NCBI RefSeq assembly: GCF_932526225.1
Contig: NC_064041.1
Location: 1,686,699 to 1,750,698 of the forward strand
DNA: 64,000 nt
Direction: 5' to 3'
From: Nematostella vectensis
Taxonomy: Eukaryota; Cnidaria; Anthozoa; Actiniaria; Edwardsiidae
How positions within the stretch are numbered: the first letter of the stretch is position 1; every line of letters starts with the position of its first letter. Of the stretch, positions 12,301 through 22,683 are shown in pieces. The translations under genes were made by a program, and so were the position numbers. The notes under the pieces were generated by a model. It was not told where the DNA came from, did no database searches, and saw nothing but the letters and a program-made list of their open reading frames with translations.

Positions 12301-15300
12301 TTCCCCCTCCTTCGTCCTTCCCCCTCCTTCGTCCTTCCCCCTCTTTCGTCCTTCCCTCTCTTTCGTCCTTCCCCCTCTTTCGTCCTTTCCCCTCTTTCGT
12401 CCTTCCCCCTCTTTCGTCCTTCCCCCTCTTTCGTCCTTCCCCCTCCTTCGTCCTTCCCCCTCTTTCGTCCTTCCCTCTCCTTCGTCCTTCCCCCTCCTTC
12501 GTCCTTCCCCCTCCTTCGTCCTTTCCCCTCTTTCGTCCTTCCCTCTCCTTCGTCCTTCCCCCTCCTTCGTCCATCCATCTCTTTCGTCCTTCCCCCTCCT
12601 TCGTCCTTCCCCCTCCTTCGTCCTTCCCCCTCTTTCGTCCTTCCCCCTCTTTCGTCCTTCCCTCTCCTTCGTCCTTCCCCCTCCTTCGTCCTTCCCCCTC
12701 TTTCGTCCTTCCCTCTCTTTCGTCCTTCCCCCTCCTTCGTCCTTCCCCCTCTTTCGTCCTTCCCTCTCCTTCGTCCTTCCCCCTCTTTCGTCCTTCCCCC
12801 TCCTTCGTCCTTCCCTCTCTTTCGTCCTCCCCCCTCTTTCGTCCTTCCCCCTCTTTCGTCCTTCCCTCTCTTTCGTCCTTCCCCCTCTTTCGTCCTTCCC
12901 CCTCTTTCGTCCTTCCCCCTCCTTCGTCCTTCCCCCTCTTTCGTCCTTCCCTCTCCTTCGTCCTTCCCCCTCCTTCGTCCTTCCCCCTCCTTCGTCCTTC
13001 CCCCTCTTTCGTCCTTCCCTCTCTTTCGTCCTTCCCCCTCTTTCGTCCTTCCCCCTCTTTCGTCCTTCCCCCTCTTTCGTCCTTCCCCCTCTTTCGTCCT
13101 TCCCCCTCTTTCGTCCTTCCCTCTCCTTCGTCCTTCCCCCTCCTTCGTCCTTCCCCCTCCTTCGTCCTTCCCCCTCCTTCGTCCTTCCCCCTCTTTCGTC
13201 CTTCCCCCTCTTTCGTCCTTCCCTCTCCTTCGTCCTTCCCCCTCTTTCGTCCTTCCCCCTCCTTCGTCCTTCCCTCTCTTTCGTCCTTCCCTCTCTTTCG
13301 TCCTTCCCCCTCTTTCGTCCTTCCCCCTCTTTCGTCCTTCCCCCTCTTTCGTCCTTCCCCCTCTTTCGTCCTTCCCCCTCCTTCGTCCTTCCCACTCTTT
13401 CGTCCTTCCCTCTCCTTCGTCCTTCCCCCTCCTTCGTCCTTCCCCCTCCTTCGTCCTTCCCCCTCTTTCGTCCTTCCCTCTCCTTCGTCCTTCCCCCTCC
13501 TTCATCCTTCCCCCTCTTTCGTCCTTCCCCCTCCTTCGTCCTTCCCCCTCTTTCGTCCTTCCCTCTCCTTCGTCCTTCCCCCTCCTTCGTCCTTCCCCCT
13601 CTTTCGTCCTTCCCTCTCCTTCGTCCTTCCCCCTCTTTCGTCCTTCCCCCTCCTTCGTCCTTCCCTCTCTTTCGTCCTTCCCCCTCTTTCGTCCTTCCCC
13701 TCTTTCGTCCTTCCCCCTCTTTCGTCCTTCCCCCTCCTTCGTCCTTCCCCCTCTTTCGTCCTTCCCTCTCTTTCGTCCTTCCCCCTCCTTCGTCCTTCCC
13801 CCTCCTTCGTCCTTCCCCCTCCTTCGTCCTTCCCCCTCTTTCGTCCTTCCCTCTCCTTCGTCCTTCCCCCTCTTTCGTCCTTCCCCCTCTTTCGTCCTTC
13901 CCTCTCCTTCGTCCTTCCCCCTCCTTCGTCCTTCCCCCTCCTTCGTCCTTCCCCCTCTTTCGTCCTTCCCTCTCTCTCGCTCGCGCCTCGTCTACGTCGC
14001 CCCTTCTGCATGCTATGCAGGCTACTTGGAGGCATAAAACCATCAATTTCCTTTCTGCCACGTCCGCTGCCCCTTCTGCATGTAACCGTTAACATTTAGA
14101 TCTGTCTTGGTTGAAATAATTCGTCAAGAAAACTGTTCACATAAGTATATGCTACAACTTCTAAAAAACATAGATCTTAAATATGGGGGAACCAAAGACA
14201 CGTTTACTGATTCCTAGGGAATAACGTGGAAAAACATTATATGCCTTCTTTTCATATTATGCTTCTTAGGTTTCGTAGAGAGAAGAGATCTGGGATGGCG
14301 ATAATGGATATTGGCATTTTTACTGGGTTTAAACCAGACGAGAAGTCTTTGATTGAGGTACTACTATAATATTTTAACAAACTTAGTAAGGGGAGATGGC
14401 GAAGGAAGCAGAAAAGTAAAATGCTCACTTTGTGCGATAAGCGCGAAGGAGACGCAAGAAGGAAGGAACTTAGCGGGGTGCGATTATGCGCGGGTTTTCT
14501 CTCTTATTCATTCGTTAGTAAAAAATGGGCTTCTCAATCATTCAGTTATAAATATTTCTATAATGTCTTGCTTATCTTTATTATAATGTTCAATATTGCA
14601 GCTTCAGAAAAATGTAAGACCGACAGTGGACCGCTTCGAGTTTTCCGATAGATCAGTCGTGCTTTACATAAATCAGGTAATGCACGAAGGCCGATCACGC
14701 CGTAATGTTATGCTCCCGCAAAATGAAAAGTCATGTACAGCATCCATTTCAATCGGACAATTTTCAGAAAATCAATAAATAAAAGGTCATTATGAGGTTT
14801 AGGAGTCGATATGGTGTGCTTTTTGGCAAGGACCATTTATTTATCACTTGTGAACAACGACATACAGGTGGCTAGTCGACCTTCGGTAAATCGTTTTTCA
14901 TAAACACTTCCGTGTTGGGTACAACTCTCCCAGCAAAACTGGCTGCTACATTCCTGCCCCTCTATCCTTGTAGGGTCTTGGATCAAGGTTTTTGTTCCTC
15001 ACCAGATTCCGAATAAAAGAGAATTCTGCGTGAAGTTCCAAGTAAACCGAAAGTTTGCCGTCGGCACAGTACAACCCGTTCCTGTGACCGTCTACGACTA
15101 CTACGAGCCGAGTAAGCGACGACGACGACTACGACGACGACGACCATAATGACGATGATGGTGGTGACGGATGTGTAATGGTGGTGACGGATGTGTAATG
15201 GTGGTGACGGATGTGTAATGGTGGTGACGGATGTGTAATGGTGGTGACGGATGTGTTATGGTGGTGACGGATGTGTTATGGTGGTGACGGATGTGTAATG

Positions 15301-18300
15301 GTGGTGACGGATGTGTTATGGTGGTGACGGATGTGTTATGGTGGTGACGGATGTGTAATGGTGGTGACGGATGTGTAATGGTGGTGACGGATGTGTAATG
15401 GTGGTGACGGATGTGTAATGGTGGTGACGGATGTGTTATGGTGGTGACGGATGTGTAATGGTGGTGACGGATGTGTAATGGTGGTGACGGATGTGTAATG
15501 GTGGTGACAGATGTGTAATGGTGGTGACGGATGTGTAATGGTGGTGACGGATGTGTAATGGTGGTGACGGATGTGTAATGGTGGTGACGGATGTGTAATG
15601 GTGGTGACGGATGTGTAATGGTGGTGACGGATGTGTTATGGTGGTGACGGATGTGTAATGGTGGTGACGGATGTGTAATGGTGGTGACGGATGTGTTATG
15701 GTGGTGACGGATGTGTTATGGTGGTGACGGATGTGTAATGGTGGTGACGGATGTGTAATGGTGGTGACGGATGTGTAATGGTGGTGACGGATGTGTAATG
15801 GTGGTGACGGATGTGTAATGGTGGTGACGGATGTGTAATGGTGGTGACGGATGTGTAATGGTGGTGACGGATGTGTAATGGTGGTGACGGATGTGTAATG
15901 GTGGTGACGGATGTGTAATGGTGGTGACGGATGTGTAATGGTGGTGACGGATGTGTAATGGTGGTGACGGATGTGTTATGGTGGTGACGGATGTGTAATA
16001 GTGAATGTGTTATGATGGTGCTGGTGTTGGGTGATGCTTGAGGTGTGTAATGGTGGATGTGTAATGGTGGATGTGTAATGGTGGATGTGTAATGATGGAT
16101 GTGTAATGGTGGATGTGTAATGGCGGATGTGTAATGGTGGATGTGTAATGGTGGATGTGCAATGGTGGATGTGTAATGGCGGATGTGAAATGATGGATGT
16201 GTAATGGAGGATGTGTAATAATGGATGTGTAATGGTGGATGTGTAATGGTGGATGTGCAATGGTGGATGTGTAATGGTGGATGTGCAATGGTGGATGTGT
16301 AATGGTGGATGTGCAATGGTGGATGTGTAATGGTGGATGTGCAATGGTGGATGTGTAATGGTGGATGTGCAATGGTGGATGTGTAATGGTGGATGTGCAA
16401 TGGTGGATGTGTAATGGTGGATGTGCAATGGTGGATGTGTAATGGTGGATGTGTGATGGTGGATGTGTAATGGTGGATGTGTAATGGTGAATGTGTAATG
16501 GTGGATGTGTAATGGTAGATGTGTAATGATAGATGTGTAATGATGGATGTGTAATGGCGGATATGTAATGTTGGATGTGCAATGGTGGATGTGTAATGGA
16601 GGATGTGTAATGGCGGATATGTAATGGCGGATGTGTAATGGTGAATGTGTGTAATGGTGGATGTGTAATGGCGGATGTGTAATGGCGGATGTGTAATGGT
16701 GGATGTGTAATGGAGGATGTGTAATGGCGGATATGTAATGGCGGATGTGTAATGGAGGATGTGTAATGGTGGATGTGTAATGGCGGATATGTAATGGCGG
16801 ATGTGTAATGGAGGATGTGCAATGGTGGATGTGTAATGATAGATGTGTAATGGTGGATGTGCAATGGTGGATGTGCAATGGAGGATGTGTAATGTAGGAT
16901 GTGTAATGGTGGATGTGTGATGTAGGATGTGTAATGGTGGATGTGTAATGGTGGATGTGCAATGGTGGATGTGTAATGGTGGATGTGCAATGGTGGATGT
17001 GTAATGGTGGATGTGCAATGGTGGATGTGTAATGGCGGATGTGTAATGGTGGATGTGCAATGGTGGATGTGTAATGGTGGATGTGCAATGGTGGATGTGT
17101 AATGGTGGATGTGTGATGGTGGATGTGTAATGGTGGATGTGTAATGGTGAATGTGTAATGGTGGATGTGTAATGGTAGATGTGTAATGATAGATGTGTAA
17201 TGATGGATGTGTAATGGTGGATATGTAATGGTGGATGTGTAATGGTGGATGTGTAATGGCGGATATGTAATGTTGGATGTGCAATGGTGGATGTGTAATG
17301 GAGGATGTGTAATGGCGGATATGTAATGGCGGATGTGTAATGTAATGGTGGATGTGTAATGGTGGATGTGTAATGGCGGATCTGTAATGTTGGATGTGCA
17401 ATGGTGGATGTGTAATGGAGGATGTGTAATGGCGGATATGTAATGGCGGATGTGTAATGGTGAATGTGTGTAATGGTGGATGTGTAATGGCGGATGTGTA
17501 ATGGCGGATGTGTAATGGTGGATGTGTAATGGAGGATGTGTAATGGCGGATATGTAATGGCGGATGTGTAATGGAGGATGTGTAATGGTGGATGTGTAAT
17601 GGTGGATGTGTAATGGCGGATATGTAATGGCGGATGTGTAATGGAGGATGTGCAATGGTGGATGTGTAATGATAGATGTGTAATGGTGGATGTGCAATGG
17701 TGGATGTGTAATGGAGGATGTGTAATAATGGATGTGTAATGGTGGATGTGTAATGGTAGATGTGTAATGGTAGATGTGTGATGGTGGATGTGTAATGATA
17801 GATGTGTAATGGTAGATGTGTGATGGTGGATGTGTAATGGTGGATGTGTAATGGTAGATGTGTGATGGTGGATGTGTAATGGTGGATGTGTAATGATAGA
17901 TGTGTAATGGTAGATGTGTGATGGTGGATGTGTAATGGTGGATGTGTAATGGCGGATGTGTAATGGAGGATGTGTAATAATGGATGTGTAATGGTGGATG
18001 TGTAATGGTAGATGTGTAATGATAGATGTGTAATGGTGGATGTGCAATGGTGGATGTGTAATGGAGGATGTGTAATGGTGGATGTGTAATGGCGGATGTG
18101 TAATGGTGGATGTGTAATGGTGGATGTGTGATGATGGATGTGTAATGGTGGATGTGTAATGGTGGATGTGTAATGGTGGATGTGTAATGGAGGATATGTA
18201 ATGGCGGATGTGTAATGGAGGATGTGTAATGGCGGATGTGTAATGGAGGATGTGCAATGGAGGATGTGTAATGGCGGATGTGTAATGGTGGATGTGTGAT

Positions 18301-21300
18301 GATGGATGTGTAATGGTGGATGTGTAATGGTGGATGTGTAATGGTGGATGTGTAATGGAGGATGTGTAATGGTGGATGTGTGATGATGGATGTGTAATGG
18401 AGGATGTGTAATGGCGGATGTGTAATGGAGGATGTGCAATGGAGGATGTGCAATGGCGGATGTGTAATGGTGGATGTGTGATGATGGATGTGCAATGGAG
18501 GATGTGTAATGGCGGATGTGTAATGGTGGATGTGTGATGATGGATGTGTAATGGCGGATGTGTAATGGTGGATGTGTAATGGAGGATGTGCAATAGAGGA
18601 TGTGTAATGGCGGATGTGTAATGGTGGATGTGTAATGGTGGATGTGTAATGGTGGATGTGTGATGATGGATGTGTAATGGTGGATGTGTAATGGCGGATG
18701 TGTAATGGAGGATGTGCAATAGAGGATGTGTGATGATGGATGTGTAATGGCGGATGTGTAATGGTGGATGTGTAATGGAGGATGTGCAATGGAGGATGTG
18801 TAATGGCGGATGTGTAATGGTGGATGTGTGATGATGGATGTGTGATGATGGATGTGTAATGGTGGATGTGTAATGGCGGATGTGTAATGGAGGATGTGCA
18901 ATGGAGGATGTGTAATGGCGGATATGTAATGGTGGATGTGTAATGGAGGATGTGTAATGGTGGATGTGTAATGGCGGATGTGTAATGGTGGATGTGTAAT
19001 GGTGGATGTGTAATGGTGAATGTGTGTAATGGTGGATGTGTAATGATGGATATGTAATGGTGGATGTGCAATGGTGGATGTGTAATGGAGGATGTGTAAT
19101 GGCGGATATGTAATGGCGGATATGTAATGGTGAATGTGTGTAATGGTGGATGTGTAATGATGGATATGTAATGGTGGATGTGCAATGGTGGATGTGTAAT
19201 GGCGGATGTGTAATGGAGGATGTGTAATGGCGGATATGTAATGGCGGATATGTAATGGTGAATGTGTGTAATGGTGGATGTGTAATGGCGGATGTGTAAT
19301 GGTGAATGTGTGTAATGGTAGATATGCAGGCCCGTACCCAGAAGGATGGGGGGGAAGCAGGGGGTGCGAACCCCCCCACCCCCCACCACAACGGCCGAAG
19401 GTCCACTTTCTGTTCCCATTGGACGTGCTAATTTAGAAAAAACTATAAAGCATGATCTAGATCACTCTGGTACGCAGACAAATCCGACAATAAACGTCCC
19501 GTGGAGATACTGCAAAGGCATAAAAAATTCCCTGTTTGTTCTTTCGGGGGTGGTCAGATTTTTATCAGAGAACTTATTCAGTCCCTTCCCCCCCCCCCCC
19601 CCCCGGAAAAAAATTAGGTCCACTTTTTCGGATTTCGCAACTTCTCCCCCCCCCAGAGAAAAATCCTGGGTACGGGCCTGGATATGTGATGATGGATGCG
19701 TAATGGTAAATGTGTAATGGTAGACTTGTAATAGTGGATGTGTAATTATGGATGTGTAATGGTGGATGTGTGATGTAGGATGTGTAATGGTGGATGTGTG
19801 ATGGTAGATGTGTGATGGTGGATGTGTAATGGTGGATGTGTGATGGTGGATGTGTAATGGTGGATGTGTAATGGTGGATGTGTAATGGTGGATGTGTAAT
19901 GGTGGATGTGTAATGGTAGATGGATGTGTAATGGTAGATGAATGGGTAATGGTAGATGTGTGAAGGTGGATGTGTAATGGTGGATGTGTAATGGTGGATG
20001 TGTAATGGTGGATGTGTAATGGTAGATAGATGTGAAATGGTAGATGTGTGATGGTGGATGTGTAATGGTGGATATTTAATGGTGGATGTGTAATGGTGGA
20101 TGTGTAATGGTAGATAGATGTGAAATGGTAGATGTGTAATGTTGGATGTGTATGGTGCATTAGTAATGTGGATGTGTAATGGTGGATGTGTAATGGTGAA
20201 TGTGTAATGGTGAATGTGTAATGGTGGGTGTGTAGTGGTAGATGTGTAATGATAGATGTGTAATGGTGGATGTGTAATGATGGATGTGTAATGGTGGATG
20301 TGTAATGATGGATGTGTAATGGTGGATGTGTAATTGAGGATGTGTAATGGTAGATGTGTAATGATCGATGTGTAATGGTGGATGTGTAATGCTGTATTTG
20401 TAATTGTGGATGTGTAATGGTAGATTTGTAATCATGTATATGATGTATATGGTGAAGGTGTAATAGTGTGGTGATGTTGTAGCTACATTGGTACTTGTTA
20501 TTGTCGTTGTTTGTGTCTGCTGTCCAGGCATTTCCCCCAATCAACAGGTGATTCCTGTACAAGGTTCTACTCTCCTCACGCAAGGAGCGAAATGCTGTTA
20601 GACGTGTGTCAGGGTGCTCAGTGCAACTGCCTTGAGGGTGAGAACACAGTAAAAGACAAACCTGTCATTATGATGATGATGACGATGATGACGATGACGA
20701 CGATGACGACGACGACGATGATTACTATTATTATTATAATTATTATTATTGAATGTTTTTCTCCAGCTGGTTGCTCACCTTGCAGCTTGGGTTCACTGTC
20801 GGCAGATAAGCTACTTAAGGAGGCTTGTCACTTCCACGACTTCGGTAAACAGCGATATTTGTGTAGCAAAGAAGTTAAGAGAGGAATGGGAAGAGAAGCT
20901 TAGAAATTAGCTCTTAAGGCCTAACAGGATTAGCTAGTTTTATTGTTTTATTGTATTCTCGTTCTCCGTCTGTGGTGCACAATCCAATGTGGTAAAATCT
21001 ATTGATAGCTTTTACATGACCCAATGAGAAAGATTGAGAAGGCTGGGTAGGGAAAGGCGGGGGGGGGGGGGGAGAAGGCTGGGTAGGGGGAAGGGGGGAT
21101 AGAAGGCTGGGTATGGGGAGGGGGGAGAGAAGGCTGGGTAGGAAAAGGGGGGAGAGAAGGCTGGGTAGGTGAAGCCGGGGGGGGAGAAGGCTGGGTAGGA
21201 GAAGAGAGAGAGAAGGCTGGGTATGGGGAGGGGGGGGAGAGAAGGCTGGGTAGGGGAAGGGGGGGGAGAAGGCTGGGTATAGGGAGAGGGGAGAGAAGGC

Positions 21301-22683
21301 TGGGTATGGGGAGGGGGGGAGAGAAGGCTGGATAGGGGGAGGGGGGAGAGAAGGCTGGGTATGGGGAGGGGGGAGAGAAGGCTGGATAGGGGGAGGGGGA
21401 GTATAGGGAGGGGGGAGAGAAGGCTGGGTATAGGGAGGGGGGAGAAAAGGCTGGGTATGGGGAGGGGGGAGAGAAGGCTGGATAGGGAGAGGGGGAAAGA
21501 AGGCTGGGTATGGGGAGGGGGGGAGAGAAGGCTGGATAGGGGGAGGGGGAGAGAAGGCTAGGTATGGGGAGGGGGGGAGAGAAGGCTGGATAGGGGGAGG
21601 GGGAAAGAAGGCTGGGTATGGGGAGGGGGGGAGAGAAGGCTAGGTATGGGGAGGGGGGGAGAGAAGGCTGGATAGGGGGAGGGGGAAAGAAGGCTGGGTA
21701 TGGGGAGGGGGGGAGAGAAGGCTGGATAGAGGGAGGGGGAGAGAAGTATGGGGAGGGGGGAGAGAAGGCTGGGTATGGGGAGGGGGGAGAGAAGGCTGGA
21801 TAGGGGGAGGGGGAGAGAAGGCTGGATAGGGGGAGGGGGAGAGAAGGCTGAGTATGGGGAAGGGGGGAGAGAAGGCTGGATAGGGGAGGGGGAGAGAAGG
21901 CTGGGTATGGGGAGGGGGGAGAGATGGCTGGGTATGGGGAGGGGGGAGAGAAGACTGGGTAGGGGGAGGGGGGAGTATAGGGAGGGGGGAAAGAGAGCTG
22001 GGTATGGGGAGGGGGAGAGAAGGCTGGATAGGGGGAGGGGGAGAGAAGGCTGGGTATGGGGAGGGGAGGGGGAGAGAAGGCTGGGTATGGGGAAGAGGGG
22101 GCAGTAAATGTAGGGCAGGGCCAGAATTGTTTGCGTCAAATCAAATCAAATCGTTGCGTTCAATTCAAATCACAACACGATTATTTTATTATTCCGCTAA
22201 AGACCAACCCCTGCCTGGTGATTAAAATCGATGAAAAAAAAGAGGATGAAAAATATGTTCTTACATACGATATGATGCAAAGATCCAAATTTAAATTTAT
22301 AACACTTTACCAATGCTGTTTTTTGCTCGATAGTGTTCAAAGGTGAAGTCGTATTTGCGGACGAGGAACATCGTATTGACGAGAAAAGCCGTAAAAGGAC
22401 GTGGCTTCTGTACTTCCTTAAAGTGACGTCAGTCTTTAAGGAAGGCGTTGCGCGCGTGCGCAAAGGGCAAATCTTGGAATACAATAGACGAGGGGGGTGC
22501 AGTTGCCCCGATTTACAAGTCGGGGTGGAGTACCTAGTCCTAGGACGGCAACAGAGTGCACAGTTCGTCTTTAATGAGAACACCAGGGTACTGCCGTGGA
22601 TTAGCTTGGGGGGTGAACCCCATGGACAGGGCGTGGTTAGGGAGCTAAGGGCACGACTTCATCAACCGCACTGGTGCATATAG
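348..22683 (+). CDS. C3: Complement C3-like thioester protein, 3' part of gene (19 exons)
   Basis: Exons read from AG/GT sites with continuous phase: 348-581, 666-717, 901-957, 1359-1454, 1852-2043, 3033-3111, 4567-4729, 5186-5266, 5624-5798, 7040-7206, 9400-9558, 10548-10613, 11214-11575, 14270-14357, 14602-14676, 14988-15111, 20548-20637, 20767-20844, 22334-22683. They sum to 2,688 nt (895 codons plus stop TAG). The product aligns by recall with vertebrate C3 from the MG6/MG7 region through the thioester domain, MG8 and the netrin-like C345C module. In this family the internal Cys-Gln thioester becomes reactive on activation and attaches the protein covalently to target surfaces. The thioester motif GCGEQ and the downstream histidine (DVVH) are kept. 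The C345C module argues for C3/C4/C5 rather than CD109 or alpha-2-macroglobulin. The N-terminal half and signal peptide lie upstream of the window. Introns are dominated by tandem arrays. Confidence 0.9.
1520..1851. repeat. 39-bp tandem repeat carrying a 3' splice site and exon start
   Basis: About eight to nine copies. Each unit ends in a pyrimidine-rich TCTCTATTACAG and begins with GGAATCTGATTGGTTCAGCC, the same sequence as the acceptor and first bases of the thioester exon at 1852. The last two copies are exactly 39 bp and open in the gene's frame; older copies have 40-bp units, ATAG or stops. Confidence 0.92.
1852..2043 (+). CDS. C3: C3 exon with thioester motif GCGEQ
   Basis: Phase 1 to phase 1, 192 nt. 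It starts at the last of a series of near-identical acceptor sequences (CTATTACAG) and encodes GNLIGSAVYNLM, then the thioester motif in PIGCGEQNM at about 1918-1945. It ends in LIQQG at donor GTAAGG. The Cys and Gln of CGEQ form the internal thioester in C3/C4/A2M proteins. The first 20 or so bases of the exon are also part of the 39-bp tandem unit upstream, so the true start among the last three acceptors (1774, 1813, 1852) cannot be fixed by sequence alone. 1852 gives the shortest, most family-like product. Confidence 0.9.
3118..3722. repeat. AT-rich ~17-bp tandem array (ACTTACGCATATTATA type)
   Basis: About 36 copies of a 17-bp unit alternating between ACGCACATTATAACTT and ACGCATATTATAACTT. 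It begins within ten bases of the donor of C3 exon 3033-3111 and has no exon sequence in the unit. No coding potential. Confidence 0.92.
3739..4500. repeat. Long inverted repeat (arms ~153 bp) in C3 intron
   Basis: 3739-3892 and 4348-4500 are reverse complements with a few mismatches and small indels (arm ends GGAGATTCGATA and TATCGAATCTCC). About 455 bp of AT-rich sequence lies between them. The shape is a foldback or MITE-like element just upstream of exon 4567-4729. I see no clear target-site duplication. Confidence 0.8.
4567..4729 (+). CDS. C3: C3 exon with thioester-domain helices and the catalytic-type His
   Basis: Phase 2 to phase 0. It encodes LTAFVIKVF, then WLLANQREDGAFPE and DVVHVSLM, continuing into GGIHGS in the next exon (5186-5266). 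In human C3 the equivalent position (VIHQEMIGG) holds the histidine that attacks the thioester and favours transfer to hydroxyl groups. Here His is present in DVVH, so a C3/C4B-like hydroxyl preference is expected (inference). Conserved spacing either side supports this splice model. Confidence 0.85.
5764..6222. repeat. ~40-bp tandem repeat carrying an exon end and 5' splice site
   Basis: Units read TTACTAGGGGTGTCACGC, then a CAACGACCAGACAAGAG-like part, then GTGAGG. The first unit is the 3' end of C3 exon 5624-5798 (TTACTAGGGATGTCACAC ... CGAGAG) with its donor GTGAGG. About eleven copies follow, most keeping GAG/GTGAGG, so the intron begins with a run of candidate donors. Confidence 0.88.
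6223..6735. repeat. Insert-like AT-rich segment and second (~65-bp) array
   Basis: 6223-6358 is unrelated AT-rich sequence ending AATAAAGTTTATTGCATCG, splitting the preceding array, which resumes near 6360 (GGATGTCACGCAAGG). From about 6415 to 6735 the unit is longer, about 65 bp (GGACAAACGAGAGGCGAGG ... GTGTGTCACACAAC), and looks like a rearranged higher-order form of the 40-bp unit. Confidence 0.7.
7207..8832. repeat. C-rich ~22-bp array interrupted by a LINE fragment
   Basis: Units of the type GGGCATCCACCCCCTCCCCC begin right after the donor of C3 exon 7040-7206 (7207-7275), are cut by the LINE at about 7276-8312, and continue at 8313-8832 with roughly 23 copies. The ORFs across it (poly-Pro/His one way, poly-Gly/Trp the other) are low-complexity artefacts. 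Confidence 0.88.
7276..8312 (-). mobile_element. 5'-truncated LINE fragment (non-LTR retrotransposon)
   Basis: The minus strand encodes a typical LINE ORF2 C-terminal tract: LISPILLYGSEVWG, CKWLLGVSK, then after a stop and frameshift near 7917 a cysteine-containing segment (CEICKNRQVENEDHFLLHCP). The 3' end at about 7276-7302 is a short CAGG/CCTG tetranucleotide tract, as seen at the tail of some LINEs. The element is truncated and broken, so inactive. It lies antisense to the C3 gene inside a tandem array. Confidence 0.85.
8833..9385. repeat. CATAACAACATATCGACA-type tandem array
   Basis: Irregular ~18-27-bp units of CATAACAGCATATCGACA and variants with CAATATCGA, directly after the C-rich array and ending before the acceptor of C3 exon 9400-9558. 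The 300-aa minus-strand ORF rich in CYVDMLLCR is a repeat artefact. Confidence 0.9.
9866..10547. repeat. 56-bp tandem repeat carrying a 3' splice site and exon start
   Basis: About twelve copies of a 56-bp unit with TTTCGTTTGGACAG, then GTTACTCCATTTCTCGGACA, then TGTTCTGTTCATTGACG. The last unit runs into the short C3 exon 10548-10613 (VTSFLGHVLFIDG ...), so each unit holds a copy of that exon's acceptor and first ~37 bases. The exon's last ~25 bases are not repeated. Confidence 0.88.
10620..11130. repeat. Degenerate GAT/GATGGT trinucleotide-rich region
   Basis: Imperfect GATGATGGT-like microsatellite across C3 intron 10614-11213. ORFs rich in Met, Asp and Ile are low-complexity. Confidence 0.8.
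11214..11575 (+). CDS. C3: C3 MG8-region exon with long Lys/Arg-rich insertion
   Basis: Phase 0 to phase 2, 362 nt. The start LEILYNV and CLFDLRIT and the end IYIKVCTR align with flanking segments of vertebrate C3 (CNKFDLKV ... ICTRY). Between them lies about 75 residues, strongly basic (runs such as KKKNRKKK, KRKGKR, KTKKRKGEKK), where human C3 has a linker of about 20. The reading frame is open throughout, no repeat array explains it, and flanking phases fit. It would form an exposed polybasic loop of unknown role. Confidence 0.8.
11890..13976. repeat. 17-bp pyrimidine-rich satellite (~2.1 kb, ~120 copies)
   Basis: Head-to-tail units TTCGTCCTTCCCCCTCC with CTCT/TCCC variants, in C3 intron 11576-14269. 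Because 17 is not a multiple of 3 and the unit makes no stop, all three plus-strand frames stay open for over 700 codons and minus-strand frames are long too. These are not genes. Strand asymmetry (C/T against G/A) is extreme. Confidence 0.95.
15131..16003. repeat. 20-bp satellite (GTGGTGACGGATGTGTAATG)
   Basis: About 42 almost perfect copies with TAATG/TTATG variants, after a short GAC-rich tract that begins next to the donor of C3 exon 14988-15111. It is part of the 5.4-kb intron 15112-20547. Confidence 0.95.
16040..20480. repeat. 14-bp satellite (GTGGATGTGTAATG), ~4.1 kb
   Basis: Some 280 copies with CGG, AGG, TGTGCA and GATAGA variants, split by a mobile element at 19327-19680. The 14-bp unit equals the neighbouring 20-bp unit minus GTGACG. 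Three units make 42 bp, so minus-strand ORFs of over 1,100 codons (HPPLHIHHYTSTIT repeats) appear; they are artefacts. Confidence 0.95.
19327..19680. mobile_element. Small TIR element (MITE) inside the 14-bp satellite
   Basis: 354 bp bounded by inverted ends CAGGCCCGTACCCAG and CTGGGTACGGGCCTG and flanked by GATATG on both sides (19321-19326, 19681-19686), consistent with a 6-bp target duplication. The interior has poly-G and poly-C tracts and no transposase. The superfamily cannot be named from this. Confidence 0.85.
20548..22683 (+). CDS. C3: C3 C-terminal exons: end of MG8 and netrin-like C345C domain
   Basis: Exons 20548-20637, 20767-20844 and 22334-22683 carry SCTRFYSP (close to the human C3 SCTRFYHP), cysteine-rich CQGAQCNCLE, and the C345C module starting VFKGEVVF with the CSCPDL segment. 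The protein ends HWCI before TAG at 22681. Cysteine spacing fits a netrin-like fold. The intron 20845-22333 holds the 27-bp G-rich array. Confidence 0.88.
20670..20755. repeat. ATG/ACG then ATT microsatellite in C3 intron
   Basis: ATGATG/ACGACG followed by ATTATT runs between exons 20548-20637 and 20767-20844. No other feature is in this 129-bp intron. Confidence 0.9.
21030..22105. repeat. G-rich ~27-bp tandem array
   Basis: Roughly 38 units of GAGAGAAGGCTGGGTATGGG plus a G run, in C3 intron 20845-22333. The strand is nearly all purine, giving long Gly/Arg/Glu ORFs with no biological support. It could form G-quadruplex or triplex structures (inference). Confidence 0.92.

Noticed and set aside
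11814-14099. ORFs of 552-761 codons in several frames on both strands
   Set aside because: All are translations of the 17-bp satellite; open in every plus-strand frame, so not evidence of a gene.
15696-20583. Minus-strand ORFs of 373-1,236 codons rich in HPPLHIHHYTSTIT
   Set aside because: Products of the 14-bp and 20-bp satellites inside a C3 intron; no unique sequence or domain.
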